This document shows, piece by piece, positions 41,740-50,411 of a stretch of 64,000 bases of DNA. This DNA comes from JAICUY01 sp035708065. Its GTDB lineage: Bacteria > Chloroflexota > Limnocylindria > QHBO01. Position 1 is the first letter of the stretch. Every line of letters begins with the position of its first letter. The DNA lies in the NCBI GenBank assembly GCA_035708065.1, contig DASSTC010000029.1:11412-75411 (forward strand), in the 5' to 3' direction. The notes beneath the pieces were generated by a model. That model was not told where the DNA came from and ran no database searches. It worked only from the letters and a program-made list of their open reading frames with translations. The position numbers and the translations under genes were made by a program.

Positions 41740-42383
41740 CCACGCACACCTCCTACGGCGAGGTCCACGGACCGAACGTCGGCGAGATCAGCCGCCGCAG
41801 CTTCATGCGACGCATGCTGGGGGTCGGCATGGGCCTCCTCAGCCTCGAGTTCCTCGGCGGGACGCTCGCCTTCCTGTGGCCGAACCTGACCGGTGGCCTC
41901 GGCGGCCAGATCGAGATCGGCACCGCCGCGGACATCAACTCGCAGCAGCCAGCCTGGAAGACCGGCGAGCCGTACATCTACACCAAGGCGCGCCTCTTCT
42001 TCGTCAACGTGCCGGCCGCGAAGTCACTGGTCGACGGCTCGAACCAGACGGTCGAGGACCCCGGCGACAAGATCTCGCCCGATCTGGAGCCGGCCGACCG
42101 CTCCGTCCTGGCGCTGTATCGCAAGTGCCCGCACCTCGGCTGCCAGATCCCGCAGCTGTGCGACAAGAGCCACTGGTTCGAGTGCCTGTGCCACGGCAGC
42201 AAGTACACCGTGCTCGGCGAGAAGCGTGACGGTCCGGCGCCGCGCGGCATGGACCGCTTCGACGTGACCATGAACGGCGACGTCTACACGGTCGATACCT
42301 CGAAGATCGTCACCGGCCCGCCGATCGGCACCGCGACGTTCGACAGCCGTGGCCCCGGCGACATGCAGCACTGCACGGGCTGA
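41736..42383 (+). CDS. Rieske iron-sulfur subunit of the bc complex
   Basis: 215 residues. A twin-arginine signal-anchor (SRRSFMRRMLG, then a hydrophobic helix) indicates Tat export with the helix retained. The [2Fe-2S] motifs are CPHLGC and CLCHGSKY, with the two His ligands and a likely stabilising disulfide. It carries electrons from quinol at the Qo site to the diheme cytochrome c encoded next. Five bases separate it from that gene. Confidence 0.94.
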   Translation: MTTHTSYGEVHGPNVGEISRRSFMRRMLGVGMGLLSLEFLGGTLAFLWPNLTGGLGGQIEIGTAADINSQQPAWKTGEPYIYTKARLFFVNVPAAKSLVDGSNQTVEDPGDKISPDLEPADRSVLALYRKCPHLGCQIPQLCDKSHWFECLCHGSKYTVLGEKRDGPAPRGMDRFDVTMNGDVYTVDTSKIVTGPPIGTATFDSRGPGDMQHCTG

Positions 42384-42388
42384 GCGGG

Positions 42389-43189
42389 ATGCGACTCAAG
42401 ACGCTTGGCGTGTTCGTCGTCACCCTGCTCGCCCTGTTCACCCTGTTCTACTGGATGACCGATGGGCCACGTCGCGCGGAGGCGACCACGACCCAGGAAG
42501 ACGAGCTGCTCAACTACGGCAAGGTCGTCTTTGCCAACGACCCGGCCAATCCGGCGTCGGCCGGCTGCGCGCGCTGCCACGGCGACGACGGCAAGGGCGG
42601 CAAGGTGCCCAACGATCCCAACGGCGCCATCGCGCCGAACCTGCACAGCGCAAGCATCGCCAGCAAGCTGAAGGTCAATCCCGACTACGTCCACTTGGCG
42701 GTGAGCTACGGCGGCGTGGTCGTTTCCGGCAACGTCAACTCGCCGATGCCCGCCTGGAGCACCGACGTCGGCGGCCCGCTGACGGTCCAGCAGATCGACG
42801 CCGTCGTCGCACTGGTCACGAGCTGGGCCGAGGCTGCGCCGCCCGCTCCGGCGGAGGTGCCGAACACCGCCGAGGCCGGGCAGCAGGTGTACAACTCGTC
42901 CGGCTGCGCCGGCTGCCACGGCGCACAGCTCGAGGGTGGCGTCGGCCCCGACCTGCAGACCATCGGCAGCCAGCTGGTCACCGAGAACCTGCCCGTTCCG
43001 CCGTCCGGGCTCGACCAGATGAAGGCGGACTACGCCGCGGATCCGAAGGACTTCCTCGACAAGTGGATCCGGGACTCGGCGAACAACTACAACAACGGCA
43101 CGCCGACCGGCATGCCGCCGCATCCGCCGGACCAGATGAGCGACTCGCAGCTGCAGGCGCTCATCACCTTCCTGATGGAGCAGAAGTAG
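42389..43189 (+). CDS. Membrane-anchored diheme cytochrome c
   Basis: 266 residues: an N-terminal hydrophobic anchor (about 7-23), then two cytochrome c domains with haem motifs C60-ARCH and C173-AGCH. A Met ligand for the first is probably M120 in NSPMPAW; the second may use Met in GMPPHPPDQM. It is the electron acceptor subunit replacing cytochrome c1, as in qcrC-type complexes. The stop overlaps the GTG of the next gene. Confidence 0.92.
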   Translation: MRLKTLGVFVVTLLALFTLFYWMTDGPRRAEATTTQEDELLNYGKVVFANDPANPASAGCARCHGDDGKGGKVPNDPNGAIAPNLHSASIASKLKVNPDYVHLAVSYGGVVVSGNVNSPMPAWSTDVGGPLTVQQIDAVVALVTSWAEAAPPAPAEVPNTAEAGQQVYNSSGCAGCHGAQLEGGVGPDLQTIGSQLVTENLPVPPSGLDQMKADYAADPKDFLDKWIRDSANNYNNGTPTGMPPHPPDQMSDSQLQALITFLMEQK

Positions 43190-43797
43190 TGAGCGTCTAC
43201 CGGCCCAGCCGCCAGCAGGGCGTCTTCGAGCGGCCGATCGCCTTCGCCGACGACTTCATGAACTGGATGCTGTACGGCAAGGAGACCTGGCTCGTCGCGC
43301 TGCTCAAGGGCGTGCCGCTGTTCATCTACGTCTACTTCCTGCTGACGTACGTGCCGAACTACGTCTACTACCTCGTGACGCAGTACATCCCCTTCCTGAA
43401 GTTCAGCGAGGACGTCGGCTTCCTGATCGCCATGTCGGTAGCCGGCGGCAACTTCGTGGTGCTCATCATCCTGGCGCTGTGGACCCAGGGCGCTCGCGGC
43501 CGCCGCGGCTTCGCGTGGAGCCTGATCCGCATCCTCGACCTGCTGCAGTACGTCGGCATCGTGCTGCTGCTCAGCCCGCTGCTGCTCTTCAACCTCGGTG
43601 GGGGAACGTTCGTGCCGACCACGCCGGCACAGGCCGAGAACCCGTTCCCGCTCCAGGCGCTGGTCCTCGGCGCGATCGGCTTCGTCATCGGGCTTGCGGC
43701 GCTCGGCTACATGTACCTCGAGTACCGGCGCGTCACCGCGAGCGACGCGCGGGCGGCGGAGGCGGCCTCCCGCTCCGCGGCGCTCACCACCGGCTGA
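43189..43797 (+). CDS. Membrane protein of the bc operon, 202 aa
   Basis: Not recognised. 202 residues with three or four membrane helices (about 35-62, 80-100, 112-135 and 152-175), an aromatic YVPNYVYYLVTQYIPF loop and no haem motif. GTG start overlapping the cytochrome c stop (TAGTG). Position inside the operon makes it a likely accessory subunit or assembly factor of the bc complex. Confidence 0.78.
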   Translation: MSVYRPSRQQGVFERPIAFADDFMNWMLYGKETWLVALLKGVPLFIYVYFLLTYVPNYVYYLVTQYIPFLKFSEDVGFLIAMSVAGGNFVVLIILALWTQGARGRRGFAWSLIRILDLLQYVGIVLLLSPLLLFNLGGGTFVPTTPAQAENPFPLQALVLGAIGFVIGLAALGYMYLEYRRVTASDARAAEAASRSAALTTG

Positions 43798-44147
43798 TCG
43801 CACCCGACGTCCGGCGGCTCCTGGCGGCACACCTCACCTGGTCGGCGCTGGTCGTCGCCGGCGTGGCGCTCCTGCTGTGGACCGATGCCTCCGCCGCGTG
43901 TCCGCCGGGCGGTCCGCTCGATTTCGGCGACTGCGCGGCGATCCGTCCGTTCGTGATCGGGATCGGCGTCACCGCGTCCGCGCTCTACGTCGTCGGGCTG
44001 TCGGCAGTGCTGTGGTGGGTTGCCGGGTTGCGTGCCCGTCGCGTGGCCGATGCACGCGCCGCGCGCGACTGGTATCTGCTCGCTGCGGGCATCGGTCTGG
44101 CGATTGCACCGTTGCTGGCATTCACGCTGCTCTCCGCCCTTCGCTAG
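43794..44147 (+). CDS. Small membrane protein of the bc operon, uncertain start
   Basis: About 117 residues with three membrane helices and a cysteine pair in ACPPGGPLDFGDCAA between the first two. There is no ATG; a CTG at 43794 overlaps the previous stop (CTGA) and a GTG at 43863 is the next option, though it would cut into the first helix. Codon choice and the helices favour a real gene, but the start is uncertain. No family recognised. Confidence 0.6.
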   Translation: MIAPDVRRLLAAHLTWSALVVAGVALLLWTDASAACPPGGPLDFGDCAAIRPFVIGIGVTASALYVVGLSAVLWWVAGLRARRVADARAARDWYLLAAGIGLAIAPLLAFTLLSALR

Positions 44148-44172
44148 CATTGGACCCACTGGAGGCCGATTC

Positions 44173-45636
44173 ATGACGTTCCGCTCAGCCGACGACCTGC
44201 GCAACCGCCTCTCGGGGATCGCCCGCATCGACGGGGAGCGCCTCGAGATCAGCGACGAGGCGCGGCTGCGCGACGAGCTCATGGACGAGCTGGTCTTCGA
44301 GGCGGTGTTCAACGACGACGCCGCGCTGCGCGATGCCTGCCGCTGGGTGATCTGGTCCGCCAGCCAGGCGCTCGGCTCGGGATCGGCGTCGATCCAGGAC
44401 CTGTACATGGCCCGCGGCCGCGAGGAGTTCGACCCGACCCGGTTCACCGTGCCGGCGGTCAACGTGCGGGCGAGCACCTACCTCACCGCGCGGCAGGCGT
44501 TCGCCGCCGCGCGCGAGCGTGATGCCGGGACGCTGATCTTCGAGATCGCCAAGTCGGAGATGGCCTACACCGAGCAGCGACCGGCCGAGTACGCGGCGGT
44601 GATCCTTGGCGCCGCCATTCGCGAGCGCTGGCCGGGTCCGGTCTTCCTGCAGGGCGACCACTTCCAGTTCAACGTCAAGAAGTGGGCCGCCGATCCGAAG
44701 GCCGAGATGGAAGGCCTGCGCGACCTCACGCGCGAGGCGATCGCCGCGGGGTTCTGCAACATCGACATCGACTCGTCGACGCTGGTCGACCTGTCGCTGC
44801 CGACCGTTACCGAGCAGCAGCAGGTCAACGCCGACAACACCGCGTCGCTGACGCAGCTGATCCGCTCGCTCGAGCCGGCCGGGGTGACGATCAGCATCGG
44901 CGGCGAGATCGGCGAGGTCGGCAAGGAGAACTCGACGGAAGCTGAGCTGCGCGCCTACCTCGACGAATACGATCGCCGTCTCGCAGCCGGTGACGGCGGG
45001 GCGCCGAGCGGGATCAGCAAGATCAGCGTCCAGACCGGCACCTCGCACGGTGGCGTGCCGCTGCCGGACGGCAGCATGGCGCCGGTGAGCATCGACTTCG
45101 ACACGCTGCGCCGCCTCTCCGCGCTGGCGCGTCACGAGTACGGGCTCGCCGGCTGTGTGCAGCACGGTGCCTCGACGCTGCCGGACGAGGCGTTCCACCA
45201 CTTCCCGGCGAACGGCACGGCCGAGATCCACCTGGCGACCGGGTTCCAGAACATCCTGTACGACGCCGGCGGCCTGCCCGCCGAGCTGAAGGCCGAGATG
45301 ATGGCCTGGTGCCGCGACAACCTCGCCGACGAGCGGACGCCGGGGCAGACCGACGAGCAGTTCCTCTACAAGACGCGCAAGAAGGCGATCGGACCGTTCA
45401 AGCGCCAGCTGTGGACCTTGCCCGATGCGGCCGCTGCCGAGATCGCCGGGCACCTGCGCCGTAAGTTTGACCAGCTGTTCGACGAGCTCGGCATCGCCGG
45501 CAACCGCTCGTTGGTCGAGCGCTACGTCGAGGCGCCCGACCTGCCGCGGCCGCTGCCCCCGGCCCTGGGCGGCCAGGAGCGCACGGCGGTCGCCGCCGGT
45601 GCGTCGGTCTTCGAGGGAGACGAGTCGGGGGAGTAG
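44173..45636 (+). CDS. Class II fructose-bisphosphate aldolase family protein
   Basis: 487 residues, longer than the 350-360 of the usual enzyme. The zinc-dependent aldolase core is visible: VFLQGDHFQFN (catalytic Asp and first Zn His), NIDIDSSTLVDLS, GEIGEVGKENS and a later LAGCVQHGASTLPDEAFHHFP (Zn His). It interconverts fructose-1,6-bisphosphate with the two triose phosphates or cleaves a related sugar phosphate. GGAGG with a seven-base spacer precedes the ATG, and TAGCAT (44145-44150) is a plausible -10. Confidence 0.88.
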   Translation: MTFRSADDLRNRLSGIARIDGERLEISDEARLRDELMDELVFEAVFNDDAALRDACRWVIWSASQALGSGSASIQDLYMARGREEFDPTRFTVPAVNVRASTYLTARQAFAAARERDAGTLIFEIAKSEMAYTEQRPAEYAAVILGAAIRERWPGPVFLQGDHFQFNVKKWAADPKAEMEGLRDLTREAIAAGFCNIDIDSSTLVDLSLPTVTEQQQVNADNTASLTQLIRSLEPAGVTISIGGEIGEVGKENSTEAELRAYLDEYDRRLAAGDGGAPSGISKISVQTGTSHGGVPLPDGSMAPVSIDFDTLRRLSALARHEYGLAGCVQHGASTLPDEAFHHFPANGTAEIHLATGFQNILYDAGGLPAELKAEMMAWCRDNLADERTPGQTDEQFLYKTRKKAIGPFKRQLWTLPDAAAAEIAGHLRRKFDQLFDELGIAGNRSLVERYVEAPDLPRPLPPALGGQERTAVAAGASVFEGDESGE

Positions 45637-45645
45637 GGTCCGCGG

Positions 45646-46329
45646 TCAGCGCAGGAAGCGCGTGAGGCCGAGCATCCGCCGGGCCGACTTCGGCGATAGT
45701 CGCGACACCGCCTGCACGCCGTCGATGACGTCGTCGACCGGCATCTCGTCGAGCAGCTTCCATAGCCGCTCCACCGTCGCGTCGTCGATCCGCCCGACCA
45801 CCTCGAACAGCCGGGCGATCGAGCGCGGGCTGGCGTGGACCACGTCGCCGACGCCGCGGTCGAACAGCTGGACGAAGCTGAGCAGGCCGCGCAGCCGGCG
45901 CGTCAGGTCATCCAGCTCCGCATCGTCGCCCGCTGCCTCCGCCAGCCGGACGCAGCGCTCGATGGCCGGGATGACGGGCCGCGTCTCGCGCTCGCGCCTC
46001 GCTCGAGCCACGCGGCGGAACCACTCCCAGTGGTCGCCGACCACGACATAGGCCACCGCCGCGGGACCGCGCCGGCCCGACCTTCGCGGCTCGGCTCGCT
46101 CCAGGACGCCCCACTCCTCGCACTGCCGCAGCGCGACGCTGGTGGCACGGTGGCTCAGTCCCAGTGCGCGGCGGATCTCCGGCTCGGTCAGCGGTTCCGG
46201 GTGGACGAGCAGGTAGCCCTGCACCGCGGCGGTCGACGGCGCGACGCCCCACGCCGCGCCGATCTCGCCCCAGGCCGCCGCGAACGCGCGTCGGATCTGC
46301 TCGGCGGTCGCCGGCGGGCTGGCGTTCAT
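45646..46329 (-). CDS. GbsR/MarR-like transcriptional regulator
   Basis: 227 residues. The N-terminal winged helix (about 10-100) has the GbsR pattern: an AAWGEIGAAWGVAPSTAAVQGYLLVHPEPLT-like helix pair, EIRRALGLSHRATSVALRQCEEWGVLERA recognition helix and a wing. The C-terminal half is helical and probably dimerises or binds ligand; GbsR homologues sense choline or other osmolyte-related molecules. Regulated genes are not obvious. ATG at 46329 has TAGTGT eight bases upstream and GAGGAG in between. Confidence 0.82.
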   Translation of the reverse strand: MNASPPATAEQIRRAFAAAWGEIGAAWGVAPSTAAVQGYLLVHPEPLTEPEIRRALGLSHRATSVALRQCEEWGVLERAEPRRSGRRGPAAVAYVVVGDHWEWFRRVARARRERETRPVIPAIERCVRLAEAAGDDAELDDLTRRLRGLLSFVQLFDRGVGDVVHASPRSIARLFEVVGRIDDATVERLWKLLDEMPVDDVIDGVQAVSRLSPKSARRMLGLTRFLR

Positions 46330-46382
46330 GCTCCTCGACACTAGCACACGAGCGCGGCCGCTCCCGTTGCCCGGCAGGGCGT

Positions 46383-47504
46383 TCAGCCGAAGATGCGCGG
46401 CAGGCGGCCGTTGAGGCGCACGCCGATCTCCTGCGGGATCGTGCCGGCCGCTGCGGCCATCTGCTCGATGCTGATCGCCCGATCGCCGTCACGCCCGAGC
46501 AGGGTGAAGACGTCGTTCGGCCCGATCCCCGGCAGGCCGGTGACGTCGACCACCAGCGAGTCCATGCTGATCCGGCCGACGATCGGCACCGCCTGGCCGT
46601 GCACCAGCGCGGACCCATGGCCGTTGCCAAGCGTGCGCGCGATGCCGTCGGCATAGCCGAGTGGCAGGGTGGCCAGGCGTGACTCGGCAGCGGTGACGAA
46701 GGTGCCGCCGTAACCGACGGGCGTTCCGGCGGGCACGTCGACCAGGCGGACGGGCCGCGCGCGCACCGCCATCGCCGGCCGCAGCACGATCGGGGAGCTG
46801 CGCCCGGCGGCGCTGAACTCGTCGGGAATCGCGCCGTAGAGCGCCATGCCGGGTCGCACCACGTCCTCGTCGGCCACCGCTCGCGAGAGGATTGCCGCGG
46901 ACGCCGATGCGTGACGCTCGCCGTGCACACCGACCGCAGCGAGTGCCGCGACCGCCTGCCCGAAGGCCTCACGCTGGCCGGCCGCGGACGCGGCATCCGC
47001 GCCGTCGCGCAGATGGGTCCAGATGCCGGTGATCCACGGCGTCGCATCGCGCAGGTCGGCTTCGACGGCCGGGATCTCGGCGACCGGGATGCCCTGGCGG
47101 GTCATGCCGGTGTCGATCTTGAGGTGCACGTAGCGGCGGCGCCGAGCGCCCGCGGTCAGCGCCCGAAGCGCGGCAACGCTTCCCGCCGAGAGCTCCAGCT
47201 TGGCGGCCGCCGCGTCGACCACCGCATCGGGCGGGATGTCGTACAGCACCAGGATGCGGCCGTCGATCCCGGCGTCGCGCAGGGCCAGCGCCTCGTCGAG
47301 GGTCGCCACGCCGAAGCGGTCGACACCCGCACGCTGCAGCGCCAGCGAGACGGGGATCGCGCCGTGGCCGTAGGCATCGGCCTTCACGACGGCCATCAGC
47401 GGGACGGAGGCGGGCAGCAGCGAGCCGAGCGCCGCGGCATTGGCCACGACGGCATCGAGGTCGACCTCGATCCAGGCTCGTCGATGGGTGGGCAGAATCG
47501 GCAT
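46383..47504 (-). CDS. alr: Alanine racemase
   Basis: 373-residue PLP enzyme that makes D-alanine for peptidoglycan. PLP binds Lys41 in MAVVKADAYGHG; the second catalytic base region GYGGTF and MDSLVVDVT are in the C-terminal beta domain. Length matches the family. The frame is open far upstream but MPILPTHRRAWIEVDLDAV is the normal N-terminus. It is divergent from the LacI regulator, with a TACAGT element overlapping the lacI-side TACTGT. Confidence 0.95.
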   Translation of the reverse strand: MPILPTHRRAWIEVDLDAVVANAAALGSLLPASVPLMAVVKADAYGHGAIPVSLALQRAGVDRFGVATLDEALALRDAGIDGRILVLYDIPPDAVVDAAAAKLELSAGSVAALRALTAGARRRRYVHLKIDTGMTRQGIPVAEIPAVEADLRDATPWITGIWTHLRDGADAASAAGQREAFGQAVAALAAVGVHGERHASASAAILSRAVADEDVVRPGMALYGAIPDEFSAAGRSSPIVLRPAMAVRARPVRLVDVPAGTPVGYGGTFVTAAESRLATLPLGYADGIARTLGNGHGSALVHGQAVPIVGRISMDSLVVDVTGLPGIGPNDVFTLLGRDGDRAISIEQMAAAAGTIPQEIGVRLNGRLPRIFG

Positions 47505-47531
47505 CGGAATCGGTCGAACGGACGAACGGGG

Positions 47532-47590
47532 TTGACGTGGGCGAACGGCTGTCGGTACTGTAGCAGCGCGTAGCAAACCTTTTCTACGAG
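47532..47590 (+). promoter_or_regulatory. Promoter and possible operator of the LacI-regulated cluster
   Basis: TTGACG (47532-47537), 18-base spacer, TACTGT (47556-47561). The overlapping minus-strand TACAGT could serve alr. Just downstream, CGTAG and CTACG (about 47569-47588) flank CAAACCTTTT, an imperfect palindrome that fits a LacI-family operator and would allow autoregulation. Confidence 0.5.
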
Positions 47591-47597
47591 GGACCGC

Positions 47598-48692
47598 GTG
47601 GCATCGATCACCGATGTGGCGAGGCTCGCCGGCGTATCGCCGGCAACCGTTTCGCGCGTGCTGTCGTCGGCCCACTACGCCGTGAGCCCCGCGACCCGCG
47701 AGCGGGTGCTCGAGGCCGCGCGGACGCTCGACTTCGTGCCGAATGCCCTCGCCCGCGGCCTCCTGAAGAGCTACGTGCCGGTGGTCGGCGTGATCGTGCA
47801 CGACATCACCGACCCGTATTTCGCCGATGTGGTGCGGGGCGTCGAGGACGCGGCGGCAGCCGGGAATTACCTGGTCATCACCTGCAGCTCGGATCGCATT
47901 GCCGAACGTGAGAACTCGTACGTCCGTCTGCTGCGCTCGATGCGCGCGTCGACGCTGATCTTCGCCGGCTCGGGCCTCGACGACCCGGCCCTCAACCAGG
48001 AGGTTCGAAAGCACATCGCCGCCATGCGCGCGTACGGCGCCGCGGTCGTGCATCTCTCCCCGCACCCGTTCGGTGATCCCGAGGTGAGCGTGGACAACGC
48101 CCGCGGCATGACGCGCATCGTCGAGGCGCTCATTGCGCTCGGGCACCAGCGCATCGCCTTCCTGCCCGGACCGTCGACGCTGTACGTCGGCCGGCACCGT
48201 CACGAGGGATACAAGCAGGCGCTGACCAATGCCGGCATCGCCTACGACCCGCGTCTGGTGGTGAGCACCTCGTTCAACCGCGAGGGCGGTGTCGAAGCGG
48301 TCGACCGGCTGCTCGCCGGCGACGCGCCGTTCACGGCGGTCTGTGCGGCGAATGATCTGATGGCGCTCGGCGCTCTGCAGCGCTTCGCCGAGCTCGGCAT
48401 CGGCGTGCCCGAGGCGGTCTCGGTGACCGGCTTCGACGATATCCGCATGGCCTCGATGGTGGCGCCGAGCCTGTCGACGGTCCGGCTGCCGCTGTACGAC
48501 CTCGGTCACCGAGGCTTCGAATTCGCCGAGAAGCTGCTGGCCGGCAGCCGGCCTCGGCGCCAGACGCTGCCGACCGAGGTGGTGATGCGCAACTCGACCG
48601 CTCGTGCCCCGGCGGCAGCCCTGCCCGGCGCCTTCCGGCGCGGTGCCACGGCCGTCCCCGAGGCTGCGGCTTCCATGGCGGCCCGAGCATGA
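47598..48692 (+). CDS. LacI family transcriptional regulator
   Basis: 364 residues. The HTH is at the very N-terminus (ASITDVARLAGVSPATVSRVL, about 2-22) with the hinge helix ARGL, followed by a periplasmic-binding-protein-like effector domain (VVGVIVHDITDPYFADVVRGVED ... AVSVTGFDDIRMAS). It senses a small ligand, probably the substrate or an intermediate of the downstream cluster. GTG start. Its stop overlaps the ABC ATPase start, so it belongs to the same transcript. Confidence 0.92.
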   Translation: MASITDVARLAGVSPATVSRVLSSAHYAVSPATRERVLEAARTLDFVPNALARGLLKSYVPVVGVIVHDITDPYFADVVRGVEDAAAAGNYLVITCSSDRIAERENSYVRLLRSMRASTLIFAGSGLDDPALNQEVRKHIAAMRAYGAAVVHLSPHPFGDPEVSVDNARGMTRIVEALIALGHQRIAFLPGPSTLYVGRHRHEGYKQALTNAGIAYDPRLVVSTSFNREGGVEAVDRLLAGDAPFTAVCAANDLMALGALQRFAELGIGVPEAVSVTGFDDIRMASMVAPSLSTVRLPLYDLGHRGFEFAEKLLAGSRPRRQTLPTEVVMRNSTARAPAAALPGAFRRGATAVPEAAASMAARA

Positions 48693-49504
48693 CGACGGGC
48701 GTGGCCGCAGTCCCGGCCGTCGAGCGCGGCTCCGCGCAGATCACGCTGCGCGGCGCCGCCAAGCGGTACCGGTCGCCGCATGGCGGCAGCCAGGAGGCGC
48801 TTGCATCGGTCGACCTCGAGATTCCGCGCGGCCAGTTCGTATCGCTGCTCGGCCCCTCGGGCTGTGGGAAGACCACGCTGCTCAAGATCATCGGCGGGCT
48901 GGTGGAACGCAGCTCCGGTGAGCTGCAGATCGACGGCGAACCGGTGCAGGCCGCGTTGAAGCAGCGCAAGTTCGGCTTCGTCTTCCAGGACGCCACGCTC
49001 CTGCCCTGGAAGAACGTGATCGACAATGCCAGCCTGCTGCTCGACATCACCCGGCAGCGGGAGGGCCACGATCGCGTACGCGACCTGCTGGCGATGGTCG
49101 GCCTGACCGGCTTCGAGGAGTTCTACCCCGCGCAGCTGTCGGGCGGCATGAAGCAACGGGTCTCCCTGGCGCGCGCGCTGGCGCTCGGCCCCGAGATCCT
49201 GCTCATGGACGAGCCGTTCGCCGCGCTCGACGCGATCACCCGTGACCGAATGGGCGAGGAGCTGCTCAAGATCCTGGACGGCAGTCGCACGGTCGTGTTC
49301 GTCACGCACTCCATCCCGGAGGCGGTGCTGCTCTCGGATCGGGTGGTGGTGATGTCCGCGCGGCCGGGGCGGGTCGTCGCCGACATCCCGATCGAGCTGC
49401 CGCGACCCCGTTCGGGCGAGATCCGGCGCAGCCCGGCGTTCAGCGAGTACGAGTACCAGCTGCGCAGCTACATCGAGGACGGGCCGGAGGGCCACCGTGG
49501 CTGA
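48689..49504 (+). CDS. ABC transporter ATPase, NitT/TauT type
   Basis: 271 residues: Walker A LLGPSGCGKTT (about 54-63), Q-loop FQDATLLPWKN, signature LSGGMKQRVSLARA and Walker B ILLMDEPFAALD. The LLPWKNV motif is typical of the nitrate/sulfonate/taurine/pyrimidine-precursor group. ATP hydrolysis drives import with the permease and binding protein that follow. Overlaps lacI by four bases and the permease by eight. Confidence 0.92.
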   Translation: MTTGVAAVPAVERGSAQITLRGAAKRYRSPHGGSQEALASVDLEIPRGQFVSLLGPSGCGKTTLLKIIGGLVERSSGELQIDGEPVQAALKQRKFGFVFQDATLLPWKNVIDNASLLLDITRQREGHDRVRDLLAMVGLTGFEEFYPAQLSGGMKQRVSLARALALGPEILLMDEPFAALDAITRDRMGEELLKILDGSRTVVFVTHSIPEAVLLSDRVVVMSARPGRVVADIPIELPRPRSGEIRRSPAFSEYEYQLRSYIEDGPEGHRG

Positions 49505-50345
49505 GCGGCTGACCGCGGCACCACGGGCCGAAGGCTCCGCCCTGGCGGGCGTCGAAGGCCGTCGGGCATCCGCCTCGTCGCGCGCGATGCAGCGCCTCTT
49601 GCCGGCCGCGTTCCTCCTGGCGCTGATCGTGATCTGGGAGATCGTTGCGCGCTTTGGCAGCGTCCCGGTCTACATCCTCCCCGCGCCCACGGCGATCGCC
49701 GAACGGCTGGTCCGGTCGTGGTCGAACCTCTGGGACGCGACCCTGATCACGACCAGCGAGGTGCTCATCGGCTTTGCGATCGGCGTCGTGCTCGGCATTG
49801 CGCTGGCCATCCCGATCGCCTATTCGCGGCTGGTGCGCAACACGCTCTATCCGCTGATCGTCGCCTCACAGGCCGTGCCCAAGATCGCCATCGCGCCACT
49901 GCTGGTGCTGTGGCTCGGCTTCGAGATCTGGCCGAAGATCGCCGTCACCGCGCTGATGGTCTTCTTCCCGGTGACGGTGACCGCCGCCGAGGGCTTCGCA
50001 TCGGTCGATCGCAACCTGCTCGACCTGCTGCGATCGGTGAACGCGACGCCCGCCCAGATCTTCTTCCGCATCCGATTCCCGCACGCGCTGCCGCACATCT
50101 TCAGCGGCCTGAAGGTCGGCATCACGCTGGCGGTCGTCGGCGCCGTGGTCGGCGAGTGGGTCGGCGCCGACAGCGGGCTCGGGTACCTGCTCACCTACGC
50201 GAACACGCTGCTCGACTCGACGCTGCTGTTCGCCGCGCTCTTCCTGCTCATCGTCCTGGGCGTCGTGCTGTTCATCATCGTCGATCTCGCCGAGCGGGTG
50301 CTGCTGCCGTGGCACCACGACGACTCGGTCGCCCTCGGCAACTGA
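49497..50345 (+). CDS. ABC transporter permease, NitT/TauT type
   Basis: 282 residues with about six membrane helices and the EAA loop (SVNATPAQIFFRIRFPHALPHIFSGLKVG) that docks on the ATPase. GTG start overlapping the ATPase gene. It forms the membrane channel as a homodimer. Confidence 0.92.
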   Translation: MAERLTAAPRAEGSALAGVEGRRASASSRAMQRLLPAAFLLALIVIWEIVARFGSVPVYILPAPTAIAERLVRSWSNLWDATLITTSEVLIGFAIGVVLGIALAIPIAYSRLVRNTLYPLIVASQAVPKIAIAPLLVLWLGFEIWPKIAVTALMVFFPVTVTAAEGFASVDRNLLDLLRSVNATPAQIFFRIRFPHALPHIFSGLKVGITLAVVGAVVGEWVGADSGLGYLLTYANTLLDSTLLFAALFLLIVLGVVLFIIVDLAERVLLPWHHDDSVALGN

Positions 50346-50411
50346 CCTCGCGTCCCATTCGGGAGTAGTCGTTCAATCGTTGGCAACCAAGGATGGAGGA
50401 AACTGGAGATC

